Shown: positions 33,701 to 46,694 of the stretch, in pieces
Position numbering within the stretch: position 1 is the stretch's first letter
Layout: every line of letters begins with the position of its first letter
NCBI GenBank assembly: GCA_964036295.1
Contig: OZ038466.1
Span: forward strand, 9,636,001 to 9,700,000
Origin: Plumapathes pennacea
Taxonomy: Eukaryota; Cnidaria; Anthozoa; Antipatharia; Myriopathidae
Length of the DNA stretch: 64,000 nucleotides
Reading direction: 5' to 3'
The notes under the pieces: generated by a model
Seen by the model: only the letters and a program-made list of their open reading frames with translations
The model's database searches: none
Told to the model about the DNA's origin: nothing
Translations under genes and position numbers: made by a program

Positions 33701-36700
33701 TTATTATGTCTGCAAGTACATCATATTCTTCTTTGTCGATTTTAGAGTCTTAGCTGGTGTGTTCATATGTTGTATCAAGTTTAGCCACAGTTTAACATAA
33801 TAATAGATATACATGTGCCATAGCTACAATATCTATGTTTAAGTACAAGTTTTCTATACCCACTGTGAGACATTGACTATTACTTGGGGTGAGTATGTTT
33901 TGTGTGGGTAAAGGTAGTTTTAGGGAAATACTGATTTTGAGTACTGAGTATATTGTATCACTGTTACAGCACATCATGTTTTATGACATGGGAGCCAGTA
34001 GCACAGTTGCAACTATTGTTGGTGAGTATTGTGAAACTTCACCATTATTTAAACCAGGATAAAACATTGTAAAGCTGGTGTTACACTGGTCGATTTGCAA
34101 CGACGATTTGGAACGCCGATTTGCTCCAAATTCGCACAACGGTGTTGCAAGTTTATGAATCGCTTTCAAAAACTTACAACGCGTTGCAGCACTGCAAACA
34201 TCGCGAAAAATCGTTCGCAATGGGGTGTTACACCTGAACAATTTTAAGCGCAACATCGTATCGTTGCAAATCGTCGTTGCAAATCGACCAGTGTAACACC
34301 ACCTTAAGACATGCATGTACTTAATTCATCTTTGGGCCCATACCATACAAGGTGAAAACAGTGACATTGAGCAATACTGTTATAGAATGTCCTGTGTTTG
34401 TGCCATGAAACGTTTTTGATATTTTGAGTTTTTAGTTAGTTATGTCTGTGTTATTCATAATGGAAATATAGTACTGTAATGTTGTATACTGGTAGTCTGA
34501 TGAAAGTTGATAACGAGATGTTGTGTTTTTGTTGTTGTTGTTGTTGTTGTTGTTAGGATATAGCACAACAAAGACGAAGGAGAGAGGGATTACAGAGACT
34601 GTTCCACAGTTGGTTGTAAAGGGCGTGGGGTAAGGTGGAAAAAGTTTAGGAAGCAATGCTGGGTTGTTGGTAGCCTAGATATCGAAGACAGGGTATGGAG
34701 ACGTAAAATGCGCTAGTTAAGAGAACAAAAACAAGGATTGTTAATCAAAGGAGAGAGAATAGTGTGAGGATTTCGGCTGACAGGAGCTAGAGAAGGAGTA
34801 AGAAAGATTGAGGGCGTGTCATACAAGGTAATTATCCCTGCAGCTTGACTTAAATAAAAAAATAAAAAAGTAAATCACTGTATTTAAGTCTGAACGTATT
34901 TAGCACTTGCCTTGCTAATTGGGGAGACTTGAAATGCAGAAACCAAATATCGTAAACTGAACGTAAATTTGTTAAGAATCCCAACTGGTCGGAGGCTAAC
35001 CAGTTGGCTATTTACATAGTGTGGCCGAGGATTTGAACTCAGGGCTACCGTGTTGCAAATTCAGTTAGGGGTCAGAGCGGGACTTGAACTGGGACCTCCG
35101 GATTTCAAGTCCTGCGCCCTAACTGCTCGGCCACACTGCCTCCTTGCAACGCTGACGACAGAATTATAAGACAAGTCACACGTTGCAACAAGACCACGCT
35201 GCGTTGCGAACAGTAGAAGACTGTTTAACTTTTCCTACAACTTGTCTCACAAGTTTTGTTGCTTTGTAAGTTCAAAGAGTAGGTTATGAGGGGGTGTCAC
35301 GCGCGCAATTTCTTCTGCAACTTGTCTCGCAAGGGCGTCGCGCAGCAAGTCGCAAGAAGAAGTGCCTCATTTGACATGGCAGGGAGAAATTTACATCTGC
35401 ATGTACGAGAGAGAGTTCGCAAAGAGTGGAAAAAGGAGGAGTTGCTGAAGCTATTAACGTAGGATCAACAGAAACAGGGATATTCTAAAATGTACAATTG
35501 TATTCTTTGCTCTTTTTTGCCAGATTTGATCGCACCCTTGGTGGCCATCCGATGGAGATACGTTTGAGAAACCATCTCATCAAGTTGTTCACGGTATACA
35601 GAAGTTTCATGCTTCTTAGTAGGTCAAGTTCGATTGCGGCAGGTTGGGCTAGTTGGGTCTACCTGTAATGCAAAATTTTGCATTTAGGAATTTCGCCCAA
35701 AAGTTACATAGAAAGGGGGTTCTTTGTATATGCCTCGGGTGCATAAAAAAAAGGAAACTTAACTGATGGAAAAATTCGTAAAGTGGAGTGGAAACAAGGG
35801 AAATGTTTCAAACACTTACGTTTTACCGGCGCCCTTAGCGTGAAGAGCTCTGGAAATCCGCCTCAGGGTACCAAGTAGCCAGGTTTAAGTGTTCAACTAA
35901 TTCGGAGCAACGTAGTATTTCGGCACGACTTCATTCACGCAACCAGTTACGGCTCAGGTACCAGTAGGCCGATGCCCAATTTTTGTGGCACATAACATGA
36001 ACATTTCTTTGGTAGCATCATTACTGTTGTCAAATACTTTCCTCTATATTTCCCGGTTTAAAAGCAAAAGAGATGTGGCAAAAAAAAAACAAAAAAACAA
36101 ACAAACAAACAAACAACTCCGAATAATCAGTTCAGGCGAAAATACTACCCAGCCGGTATACACCCGCCTCAGCAATTTTCCCACCGTTCTTTTGCGCGCG
36201 AGGTTTTTCTCTAAACTCCAACCGTTTTTTAATGGATGCGTTCTAAAGGTGAAGTAATACGGGCAACACAGTCTGCACCGTACCATGGCGCGTATTACCA
36301 CCCATGTTGCAAGTTGCAGCAACATGTTGCACAAAATAGAAGTGGGTTCTACTTCGTGTAACATTGATGCTGTAACAGTTGCAACGTAGTGGTAATACGT
36401 GCGATATTATGACGCAACTTGCAACGTAACGGGACAAGTTGCGAGAAAATGTTGCCCGTATTACTTCACCTTAAGTGACACAAACAACTGTTATTCAAGT
36501 CGTCTATTTTTGGCCGGAACCTATGCCTGCAAGGCCAGCAAGAGGGTCTTTAGTCACTGTAAAACAGGAAAACGCAAATGTATTGACTTTGAAGGTGTGT
36601 TTTCTTTGCTCCTGCAGGAACAGCACAAATTGAACGGAAAAGTGACAGACTCCCCTAGGGCCATGGCCAAGTTTCTGAAGGAAGCTCTGCGAGTCAAGCA

Positions 36701-39700
36701 AGTGCTGAGCGCCAACTCGGACATCTACGCACAGGTGTGTGATGCACCCGGTGTTTAAGATGGTGAAGTTCCTGTTACAGAGAGCGCGTTGCACAGTGTA
36801 ACATTTCACATCAGCAACTGTAACGATACGTGATTGTCAACCGTTCCGAGACGGCAAGCTGCTGTCAAAATTGCACAGTGTACCGTAACAGGGCCTTAAT
36901 TTTGCCAACCATTCAAGATAAAGATACCAAGAATTAATATTCTAATCAGCTTTCAAATCAGCAAGGTTTGACAAGTTCTCTACAAATCTGTCTTATACCG
37001 ATTTGACTACAATCTACTGACTTTCTGTCAATCAGTTCAATTTTTATTTGTCACGCGTGCGGTAAAAAGAAAGATATCGTGTGTTTCTTTATCCTGGGAT
37101 TCTGCATTTTTAAAAAGAGTTTCAAAAATTGGGGTGCACATTATACAAAGTAAAACTGCACAACCTCGTTACCGACTTCGTATCAATCGCAAACCAACTA
37201 CACACTGACCACATACCGACCACATTACCGATCTCTTACCGACATGTGCAACTTGTTCAGTCATACAATAGCATAAATATAGATATATTGGTGCACTCTT
37301 CTCTTTATCTCACTGTTGGCTATGCCCCTGTATGCCACCCATTTGCAGATTGAAGGAGCATTTGAGGAGAAGGACTTCAGGGCCAAGGTGTCAAGAACAG
37401 AATTTGAAGATATGTGCAAAGACATTCTTGACAGAGTACCAGCCCCTGTTGAAGAAGCGTTGAAATCTGCAGCCATGAGACCTGTAAGTAGGCTGCTAAG
37501 TTATACTGGCTGCTTATTCAAGTTAATCAAACGAAACGCGCTCACCACTTGTTAGCTGACCTGCGATCAGGCCCTCCTTCCCCTCCCGCTTCCCTCCAGG
37601 CTCTCACGGTCTATCTGGCCAGACAGTTTGTCTTGCGGTCAACGCGGTTAATTGGCGGTATTCTGTACTGTCTGTCTGGCAGTCTATCTGACGGTCTGTC
37701 TGACGGTCTGTCTGGCAGTCTGTCTGGCGGTCTGTCTGGCAGTCTGTCTGGCGGTCTTTCTGGTGATCTTTCTGACGGTCGGTCTGGCCAGACAGTCTGT
37801 CTGTCTCTGTAACCAAAGCAAATTACAAGATTTCTTTCGACAGTCATCTGAAAACGGCTCTAATAACAAAATCACAACTGCCCGTCTTTTATCTTCAGAG
37901 CGACATCGAAAGTGTAATTCTGGTTGGTGGTGGCACCAGGGTTCCCAAAGTGCAGGAAACTCTCCTCGAGACTGTACAGAAGTAAGTGGGATTCATCGCG
38001 CAACTGCATGGTGTTGTACAAGTTTATCAGGCTTGTAATACAGTTGTTTCTTTCTTTCTTTTTTTTTTCTTGTTAGATCTGAGCTTGGAAAAAGTTTGAA
38101 TACTGATGAGGCAGCTGCAATGGGTATAATTCTTGTTTCCTTATCTTTTATCTGAATTGTGGTTTCTAATCATAACCTATTTTATTATATAGAAACGAGT
38201 GTTTTACTTAACAAATAAACCAGCTTCAAGCGTGCTCCGTTCAGAAATAAAGCACGCAGCAAGTGACGAGAGCACGAAAGAAGTGTAGGGAGAAACGCGA
38301 GCCGAAGGCGAGCGTTTTTCCCCACTTCTTGAGTGCTCTCGGCACTTGCTAAGTGCTTTATTTCTGAACGGAGCACGCTTGAAGCTGGTTTAATTGTTTT
38401 ATAACATAGAACTTCAAAACTTTCACAATAAAACTGTCTTTATTCATCAAAAATGTTGGAATGCTAACAGCGATGAAAAAATAGATTCTCCTAAACGGCT
38501 CGGCGGTCCGAATTGCCAAGTCAGTACAGTTTCGCTTCAATTTTTCAACCAGGCCGTCTGTTCTATAAAATTAGACAACATCTCACAGTAAAGAACTATA
38601 TTTCCTGCAGAACTTTGGACTACAAGTATACATGAAATCATACAGTCGGCTAGTGCATAAAATGCAAATTTGAAGGGAATCAACAAATGCTCCAACGGCC
38701 GACTCGAAAATTGTGTGAATGAAAACTTACCGATTTCTTGACTCTACCTCGTAGTACAATCATTTGAAGTCCGTCCGAAAATTCTTCAATCATTTTTTTC
38801 AGTCACATCGTCGGAAATTCTTTCTCTTGCATCACTACAAACACGTCTGTTCGTCTGTCTTCACCGTTCATGTTCAGTGATTGCTCACGGCTGATCTTCT
38901 TCAACTGAATGATTTGCTCTCTCCTTCCTTGTTGAAGCATTCACCTTCATTCAAACAACCCACTGATGTAATTGTGACTCCCAGATATGCTGTATTTAGG
39001 GACAGTGCTTAAACCGAGTCGCTTTCCACGACGCTGACAAGAAACTTGCCGTTCTTCGCGACATAGATTTTCCCTCTCCAAACTGTTGAAGTGCTTTTTG
39101 ATGAGGTCACGTTCTTTACCGATTCACGGTGAACCGTACTAGCCGGTGCCTTCACTTAAAGCCAAATTTTATCTCGAAGTTGGGCATTGGTGACTCCATT
39201 CTCGCATTATTTTCTCTTTTTTGCCAGAGGATGACGTAAGCGTGGTTTATAACTTATAAACCACGGGAAAGTGTGGTTTATACTCTGGCAAACCACGGTT
39301 TTCGACCAATCAGCGCGCGGCTTGTATCGTGACTATGTTATAATGGAAAATATACCGTGCGTAAAATCCATACGAAACTATATCCGGGACCCGAGTGGCG
39401 TATTTTCCATATCCTCACTAGTGAGGATATCGTTGGAATCATTTCCCGCTTTTGCACGGTTGTTTGTGCAATTTCTCGTAAAACACTCGTGTCTAATATA
39501 ATAAAAAGAAAATTGCACGGCGGCTTGAAGATATGGATTTTATTTTCTCGTGGTAAATATAATATTTTACTCACTCGGGAAGCGCTCGTTCGTAAAATAT
39601 TGTTTTTACCACTCGAAAATAAAATTCATATCTTCGCGCCGCCGTGTAATATCCTCTATATAAGAATCTTTTGTCTTCGTCGTTGTTATCAGTGTCATTG

Positions 39701-41569
39701 TTACTAAAACCTTCATCGTTATCATTTTAGTTGTCGTCCTGCATTACTATCGCCATCATTGTCGTCGTCATAACATTATGGTCGTCATCATCACCATCGT
39801 CCGCATCATCGTCATCACCATCGTTGTTGTCATTACCACATCATCATATACTTAGTTTTCTGGATCTTCTCTCTCGCTTCTACGTTGTTTCACTTATGTG
39901 GTCGATATTCTGTCCCAGGTGCTGTGTATCAAGCTGCGAAGCTTGGCAAAGGATTCCGAGTTAAGAAATTCCTTATTAAGGATGCAAACATCTACCCGAT
40001 ACAGGTTAGCACAGAGGATTTCCTTTAGTGAAACCCGGATGTTTCACGAGGGTTACTTTCACTGTCGGCATAAGTCGTAACGTTTGTTACTTTATGCCTT
40101 CAGGTTGCATTTGAGCGACGCCTTAAGGAAGAAGGTGGCGAGGAAAGCGTGAAACACGTCAAGCGCAACCTGTACCACCGCCTCAATGTTGTACCACAGA
40201 AGAAAGTGATGACTTTCAATCGACATGTAAAGGACTTCAAGTTCTATGTCTCCTATAATAACCTGGAATTCATGTCAGAGAAAAGATTGAGGTAAAGTTA
40301 GATGTGGCCAGTTCTTCCTTGTTTGCTCACTCGGGTTCCATGTGTGGTACCCGGTACGGTTGTTGCGTAAGACTAGACCTTTATTACGGATATAGCAACT
40401 ACAATCCTTGTCAAATGTCTTCGGGGCACCCTGATCTTAGTGCTATTTTGTTGATATGACCCACTTTTACTGGCCTAGTTAGCCAAAAAGACGCCTCCCC
40501 CGATCAATGTTGGTTCAGGGCTGAAAAATGCGCAATTTGACATGGGGAAGGGGGTGGCGCAAAAAAACAAAAAAACAAAAACAAAAACAAAAACAAAAAG
40601 AAAGAAAAAAGAAAAACTCTAATTGGAGGACTTTTTCGTGGTGTCCCAACATTTTTGGCCAGGATTTGTAGTTCCACAAAGTTTGATCAAACAAATAGAA
40701 CGCACAATAGTACAGAGCACTAAAGAACAACAACTTTCAGAGTCGTAGAAAAATGCATGGAAAGCAATATATTGTTTAAAAAATTGCAGTTTTCATGACG
40801 TTTGGTATGGACTTGCCTGTCCGGTAATGGTGCTCCGTGACACTTTCGTTTGTTTCTCAGAAAATTGGTGTACACCCTAGTTTTGAAATAGTGTGGTGCG
40901 ACGCAAAGTTTTTTGCCACTCGCTCTTTTCCCCGCGCGCCCTCCTACCGCTTATTGGAGAGAAAAAGGGAGTGCTCGCAATTGCGCTCAAACTTGAAATT
41001 CTCCCAATATGAGATGAGTAACACTGTGAGAGTTGGCAGTTTCATCAGCTAAATCAGATATCACGTGTCTGCATATCTGTGTGTAGAGTTTGAAAGAGAA
41101 ATTCTATCTTGTTTGATCACAGCATGTTCGGCGCACTAAACTTGACCACAGTGAACGTCCAAGGTGTTGCGGCCGCTCTGAGCAAGCATGAGAAGGGCGA
41201 GAGTAAGGGAGTGAAGGCGTACTTCAGGATGGACGAGAGTGGAATATTACACTTGGACAAAGTGAGTATAACGTGTGTGCACTGCTATGGACCGCTACAT
41301 CAATAGAAACCCTTGGATTTAATGGTTAAGGTTAGGTTTATGGCTTGGTTGGGACTACGTTTTGGAGTATCCAGTGTAGTCACTACCCAATTGAATATTG
41401 TGGCCCGTCAAACATGGGGAAACGAGTATGACTTTTCTTTTGCCTTGTTTTTCCAGATAGAGTCAGTGTTTGAGACAGTCGAAGAGAAAAAGGATGACCA
41501 ATCTACCTTTGCAAGTATGTACCATCTCATGCTTTGTAGCCGCTGTTTTTCACCTTAAACGACGTTTGT

Positions 41570-41600
<31 letters not shown>

Positions 41601-44600
41601 GGGGGGGGGGTGGGGGGTGTGATAACTTGTCAGTCTGAAGGATCACTGCTTATTTTACCTTATTTTACCGGCTTTTCCGCAGAGATTGGCAGCAAAATAT
41701 CAAGCTTTTTCACTGGTTCTTCAGAAGATAAAGAAGGAAAAGTGGTTTGTATTTCTTTTTTGGTTGCTTGTCAGTGGAAGTCGTTATGGGTATGGATTGA
41801 TTTTACAGGTTATTTTTATTGTGTCCTACTAAACCGGTTTTAAAAATGTAAATATCGCTTGTCCAGATTGGCCTTATTTTAGTGGATATAACCATCAGTT
41901 TTATACTTGTAAGTAAATTTAGGGAAGCTCCAATAACATTTTTTGTAAACGTCTTTTCTTTTTCTTTATTCTTTTTATTTTTGGTAGGAATCACAAGAAG
42001 AAGAGAAGCCCGAGGAAGGAAAAGAAGAAAAGGAGGAAAACCAGGAGGATTCTAAACAGGACGATAAAGCAGAGAAAAAAGACGATGGAAAGAAGGCTGA
42101 GGAGAAACCACAGGAGGAAGCAAAAGAAAGTGAAAAGAAGGAAGAGGAGAAGAAGAAAGAAGACGAAGCCAAAAAAGAAGAGAAACAAGAAAGTAAGGAA
42201 AAGGAACCGGAAAAGGAACCAGAAGCTAAAGATGGCGGCTCTGACAAGAAAGTAAGGACAAGCCCTTCTTCCAAGCTGTCTTGTGATGCATTGTTTTTTA
42301 TGAGTACTGCATGAAGAATTTTCTTTGACCAAAATGCTTCTCGAGCTTGTAGTTTCGTTTTCAATCGGGAACATTTCAAGCAAGGGGTCACCTGTCGTGT
42401 TCTCCATGCTGACCTGTACCCCCCTGAAGTCGACAAAGAAACGACTGCGAGGGGGGGGGATAGTATATGTATAGGCGACTGGTACATTAAAAGGAGCAGT
42501 TCACTTCTGATCACTGTCAGTGCTTCAAGAGTTAAAACAAGTATACAGTTGTCTGACTACCTGTCTGTTCTTTATTTCTTTTAGGCAGGAGATGCGGGCA
42601 GTAAGGGGAATGAAACTAAGAAGGAGGAAGAGAAGAAACCGCCCAAGCCCGTGACGGTTCGTGAAGCCCTCGAGATGTCGATCGAAATGGTGGACATTCC
42701 CGATCCAACCAAAGAGCAGTTAACCGCTGCAAAGAAAATGTATGTGGGCTCAAGTTCCTTGATAAAATATTGTTCAAAAGTAAAACCCGAGGCAGATGTG
42801 TGTTTAAGTGGAAGTTATACAATTTGCTTGTATGCGTATAGTTACTGACAATGGAAGGCGGGTAGGATTCTTTCAGCAAAGCTGGCGACTGTAAAAGCAC
42901 CGTTCGTTCCCCTTCAAAATCCTTTTTGTAGCTTTGAAACTGTATTGGAAGAAACCAAATGCCCCCCTCCCCGCTCTGTTGGTTCTGGAAAACATTTTTT
43001 TCTCTGTTTTGAACAAAAAGATATCTTATTTCCCGGAGGATATGCGTGGAACAATATCTAGGATTTTATTACGGCATATAAATTGGAAAACATTGGTTCC
43101 TTTTACCGTTATCCTCACAGACTGACCGATTTACAAGCTCATGATGATGCAAAGATTGCAAAGGAGGAAGCCCGAAACTCACTGGAGTCTTACATCTTTG
43201 AGATGAAGGAGAAAATGTACGAGGAGGTCGGTGAACTAGTCACCACTGAGGAAGAACGAGAAAAGATGGAGGAAAAGCTCTCTGAGTTTTCAGAATGGTT
43301 AGACGAAGAGGGATGGGACGCAAGTGTTGATGTAAGTGTGTTGAGATGCAAAGTCGAGATGCAAGTCATGACATTTACTAAACTAAACTGCGCAACATTT
43401 GCATACGTTTGACCACGGCAGAGTAAACAGAGCAGTGTATGATGCAACATGGCAGTGGAAGGCAATACGGCACAGCACAGAGACATAGTTCAACACTGTA
43501 CACAACAACAGCACATAAATACATCACAGCACAACACAGACATAGTTCAACACCCTACACAACTACAGCACAGAAATACATCATCTCACAGCACAGAGAT
43601 ATAGTTCAATACTCTACACTACAACAGCACATAAATACATCACAGCACAGCACAGCACTACAGTACAGTACAGTACACAGCAAAGAACAGCTCACACAGT
43701 AAAATAATATAATACTCATTATTTTTTTTCAGATTTACAAAGACAAGTTTTCAAAAATCAAGAAATTTACTGCCGACTTTGTAACTCGAATGGAGGAGCA
43801 CAAGGCTCGCCCTCAGGCCCTAACCGCGCTGCGTAGCAGCCTGAACCTAACATCTACGTTCCTGAAGCAACTTGCGAACCTGACGGACAAAAACGAGATA
43901 TACACAGTCAAGGACTTAGAAGATGCTGAGAAACTATACAACGAAACCGAAGTAAGCACCGTCGTGGCTTCCTATTCTGCTCTCTCTTCTTCTAATTCTT
44001 GAACAAAGTGTCCCCCACCATCCCCCTGTGCTCTCCACTGTGCATTTCGAACGGCTTTGGAACTGGGAGCGAATGGCGGAGTATCCGTGCAGCCAGCTTT
44101 CCCGAGAAAGACCAACTGTCAAATATCAGGGACCAATTCACGTTATCATATTCGAAAGTAAAATTAAACCGATGTTGATGTTTTGATGTTTTTGATGTCT
44201 TATGTTGATGTTTTTAAAGTCGTATCTTGTGTTGTTTACGCAATATGTATCAAGAAAATATAAGCAATTCAGATTGTCTCGACAGGTTTTGTCAAGTATT
44301 GCTTACTGCATCTCTTTCCTTTTTGCGATCGTTTCGTTCTGCTAATACATCTTTGTGACTGGCCATTTGAATTCTTCACCGTAGGATTGGTTGTACAAAA
44401 TGGAGAAGAAACAGAACCAAACCAAACCATACGAAAAGCCTGCACTTCTTGTTAAAGACATCGCGAGCAAACAGGGCAGGGTGGACCGTGAGCTGATGTA
44501 CCTGATCAGCAAGGCCAAGTACTATGTGCCAAAACCAAAGGTCAACGAAACCGGTGAGTCAATTTATCTTCATTCATTCACGCATCCATCCATCCACCCA

Positions 44601-45332
44601 CCCAGTCAGTCAGTCAGTCAGTTGGGAGTGAGAAGATTTACAGCCAGGAATCCTATGCATGATCGTCAGTCCTTCTATATCTGTCGTACTCATCGGCCAA
44701 TCAATCGATTGATCAGCCAGTCAGTCAGTCAGACAGTCATTCGTTCGTTCGTTCATTTATTCAGTCAGTCAATAAATTAATCAACCAATCTATCGGTCAG
44801 TCGATCAATCAGTCAGTTAGAGTAAATAATTCATTCAGTTGACCAGTCGTTAGTCAAGCTTTAACTAATACATAGGTTCGTTCATTTATTCAATCAATCA
44901 ATTGATCAATCGTTTGGTTTGGATTGGTTTGGTGGGTCGTTCACTATGTTGGGTTTATTTGTTTGTTTGTTTGTTTGTCTGTCTGTCTGTTTGTTTGTTC
45001 TTTTTCCATTCATTTAATGTATCTTTCATTATTCAGCTGACGCGTCCAAGAAGGCCTCGAACGAAACAAAGTCAAATACCAGTGAAAAGAAGAAAAGCAA
45101 ACAGACGGCAGACAAGGCAGAAAAAGTGGAAAAGAAAGACGAGAAATCAGAAGAGAAGGCAGCGAAGAAGAAACCCGAGCCGGAACAAAAAGATTCAGAT
45201 AAACCCAAAGGACGAGAAGACGAAGATCCTTTGGCTCCACCAGCTCAGAAGAAGAAGAAGACATCGAGTGACGCAGATGACAGCAAAAGCAAGAACTCTG
45301 ACAGCGGAAGAAAACCTGACGACGAGCTCTGA
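29858..45332 (+). CDS. HYOU1: Hypoxia up-regulated protein 1 (ER Hsp110/GRP170)
   Basis: Twenty-nine coding exons: 29858-29924, 30590-30651, 30902-30933, 31187-31265, 31580-31671, 31802-31839, 32189-32213, 32388-32464, 32718-32790, 33296-33351, 33622-33674, 33970-34021, 34557-34629, 35524-35593, 36618-36734, 37349-37483, 37899-37981, 38077-38123, 39919-40004, 40104-40291, 41123-41261, 41457-41514, 41683-41744, 41988-42251, 42585-42739, 43121-43331, 43733-43951, 44385-44553, 45037-45332. Phases agree and total 3,078 nt (1,025 aa; human 999). The N-terminus MNSVSVLCVVGVALLCCLSQ is a signal peptide. The ATPase domain shows GLAVMSIDFGSQFMKIAL, FYDMGASSTVATIV and VILVGGGTRVPKV. A Lys/Glu-rich loop (about 589-676, mostly one exon) separates beta and helical domains, and the protein ends DDEL, an ER-retention signal. 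It acts in the ER lumen as a BiP nucleotide-exchange factor and holdase. The exon ending 41744 could instead end 41741. Confidence 0.95.
30762..30790. repeat. Poly-T run in HYOU1 intron
   Basis: About 29 consecutive T. No other SINE or LINE signature is attached. Confidence 0.8.
34077..34303. mobile_element. Foldback MITE in HYOU1 intron
   Basis: Inverted termini GGTGTTACACTGGTCGATTT and, inverted from the right end, GGTGTTACACTGGTCGATTT. The interior is rich in CGATTTGCAACG-like motifs. Non-coding. Confidence 0.8.
34970..35140 (-). mobile_element. tRNA-Ser-derived SINE, copy 2 (inverted, HYOU1 intron)
   Basis: The minus strand reads the same tRNA-Ser-like head (GTGTGGCCGAGCAGTTAGGG, anticodon TGA) and the same CGGCCACACTATG/CCAACTGG body as 23,818-24,082. 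It is less complete at the tail. Confidence 0.8.
36246..36472. mobile_element. Foldback MITE, AAGGTGAAGTAATACGGGC family, copy 1
   Basis: Termini AAGGTGAAGTAATACGGGCA and, inverted, AAGGTGAAGTAATACGGGCA. The interior is a self-complementary series of GTTGCAACTTGCA motifs. A family member lies at 46,695-46,955. Confidence 0.8.
37660..37802. repeat. CTGTCTGGCGGT minisatellite (HYOU1 intron)
   Basis: About eleven 12-bp units of the type GTCTGTCTGGCG with A/C and G/T variants, in the intron between the exons ending 37,483 and starting 37,899. The long open frames it creates on both strands are artefacts of its multiple-of-three period. Confidence 0.85.
38213..38393. mobile_element. Foldback element in HYOU1 intron
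   Basis: Arms AAACCAGCTTCAAGCGTGCT and its inverse flank a GC-richer centre (GAAACGCGAGCCGAAGGCGA). The arms extend about 55 bp through TTCAGAAATAAAGCAC. Confidence 0.8.
39220..39660. mobile_element. Nested palindromic elements in HYOU1 intron
   Basis: A small palindrome GTGGTTTATAACTTATAAACCAC at about 39,242-39,264 and a larger foldback at about 39,528-39,640 with arms AAGATATGGATTTTATTTTC and, inverted, AAGATATGAATTTTATTTTC. Non-coding. Confidence 0.65.
41568..41620. repeat. (TG)n followed by long G-run
   Basis: TG dinucleotides pass into about 26 consecutive G, one T and six more G. The length is likely to be uncertain in any assembly. Confidence 0.8.
43480..43680. repeat. ~65-bp tandem repeat (HYOU1 intron)
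   Basis: Three units containing CACAGAGATATAGTTCAA/ACTACAACAGCACATAAATA, decaying into CAGCA/CAGTA microsatellite. Non-coding. Confidence 0.8.
44575..45000. repeat. Degenerate CAGT/CATT tetranucleotide tract (HYOU1 last intron)
   Basis: Interrupted CAGTCAGTCAGT, TCGTTCGTTCAT, CAATCAATCAAT and TTTGTTTGTCTG tracts fill most of the final intron. Confidence 0.75.
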
Positions 45333-45649
45333 TACAACAGGGAAGATTGAACTGACTGTAATATACTGTCGAGTTTCTTTTTTAAAGATCTGGAGGAATA
45401 ATTTATTGTCAAATGTTCACCTCAGTACGGCCTAATTCTTCACAAAAAGACGTCGACTTGTAAGTGAGCTGCGACTACAATTACAAACCTCTGTGTAAAC
45501 TCCTCAGTGTCGTATGAGGAAGGAAGGCAAATAACACCGGTCTTCTCGGTCATGTGCGGGTCGCTTTCTCGATTTTGTGGTGGTACGGAGTATAGAAACA
45601 TTTTGTACTATATTTTTGCCCCGGCTGCAATGTAAAATTAAGTGAACAA

Positions 45650-45655
45650 AATAAA
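45650..45655 (+). terminator. HYOU1: HYOU1 polyadenylation signal
   Basis: AATAAA about 318 bp after the HYOU1 stop. It is the first canonical hexamer downstream and is followed by T/G-rich sequence (GGCGTGTTTGTTG). Confidence 0.6.
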
Positions 45656-45835
45656 CCTTGGCATTTGTGGCGTGTTTGTTGATTAGACTGGTCTTGCCGC
45701 AGGTTTCCTTTCCCATCCCCTTTAGGTTGCATGCAGACATACTCTCCCTGAAAGTCGGGTTCTTTACCCTGAGTTTTTACTAATAATGAAAGCTTTACCG
45801 ATGAAAATTTTTGAGGCATAACTTTGTTTTGTTTG

Positions 45836-46135
45836 GCATTCAGATCGGTCAATAAACCAAATAGGTTTATACTCCACTCAATTGTATATCGGGCATATCG
45901 GTCAATAAATCGAATAGGCTGGTGTATCCATTTAGTTGAAAATTTAGCAAATGGACAAATCGGTCAATAAACCGAATAAGTTGATGTATCGAGAATATCA
46001 GTCAAAAAATCAAATAGGTTGATATATCCATTCAGTTGAAAATTTAGGAAATAGACAAATCGGTCAATAGGTCAAATAGGTTGATATGTTCATTCAATTG
46101 AAAATTTAACAAATAAACAAATCGATCAATTAGAA
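45836..46135. repeat. Imperfect tandem repeat built on CGGTCAATAAACC
   Basis: Four to five units of about 60-70 bp, each with ATCGGTCAATAAACCGAATA or a variant followed by TTGAAAATTTAGCAAAT. Confidence 0.75.
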
Positions 46136-46259
46136 ACCGGCGTGCCACCGATGAGCGATCCCATAAAGACTTTCGGACTTGCCGTAAGAACCTCCAAGAT
46201 TTACTCGTCTCCTCTTAAACCTGGCTGCCGTTTAGCGATGGTATGGTACAATCTTTTCA

Positions 46260-46600
46260 TCACGGCTTGAGCTTGAGTTGAATCCGACTTCTGTTAATGG
46301 CTTTACTTCTTTCCCGACTTGCTGAGCGAAGTAAACTCACTCCTTGATCAAGCTTTGCATTCCTTCCGATCCGAATGCTGTTAATTGCTTAACTTCTTTC
46401 CCGATTTGCTGAGCGAAGTAAACTCACTCCTTGAGTCGTTCGTCGTCCTCGAAGCTTTGCGTTCCTTCCTATCCGAATGCTGTTAATCGGTTTACTTCCT
46501 TTCCGAACTGCTGAGTGAAGTTTGAGAGGACCTTGAGAAGACTTTGCGTTCCTTCCCATCCGAATGCTATTAATCGCTTTACTTCGTTCCCGACTTCGTT
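46260..46600. repeat. ~100-bp tandem repeat
   Basis: Three to four diverged units containing CCGAATGCTGTTAATCG, CTTTCCCGACTTGCTGAGCG and AAGTAAACTCACTCCTTGA. No coding signal. Confidence 0.75.
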
Positions 46601-46694
46601 TGCCACTTTAGTCCCTCCTCGCAACCTCTGCCTTGCTGTCAGCTTCTTGTTCATAGCAACTGGTGGCGCGCTGAGCGAAGTTGTCAAATGACTT

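Noticed and set aside
37549-38038. Several long open frames on both strands rich in LSGSLS, DRQTDRQ or VCLAVCLAV
   Set aside because: They are translations of a 12-bp minisatellite in a HYOU1 intron; the period is a multiple of three so all frames stay open.
41975-42514. Minus-strand 179- and 138-codon frames rich in Ser/Phe
   Set aside because: Antisense of the Lys/Glu-rich HYOU1 exon 41,988-42,251.
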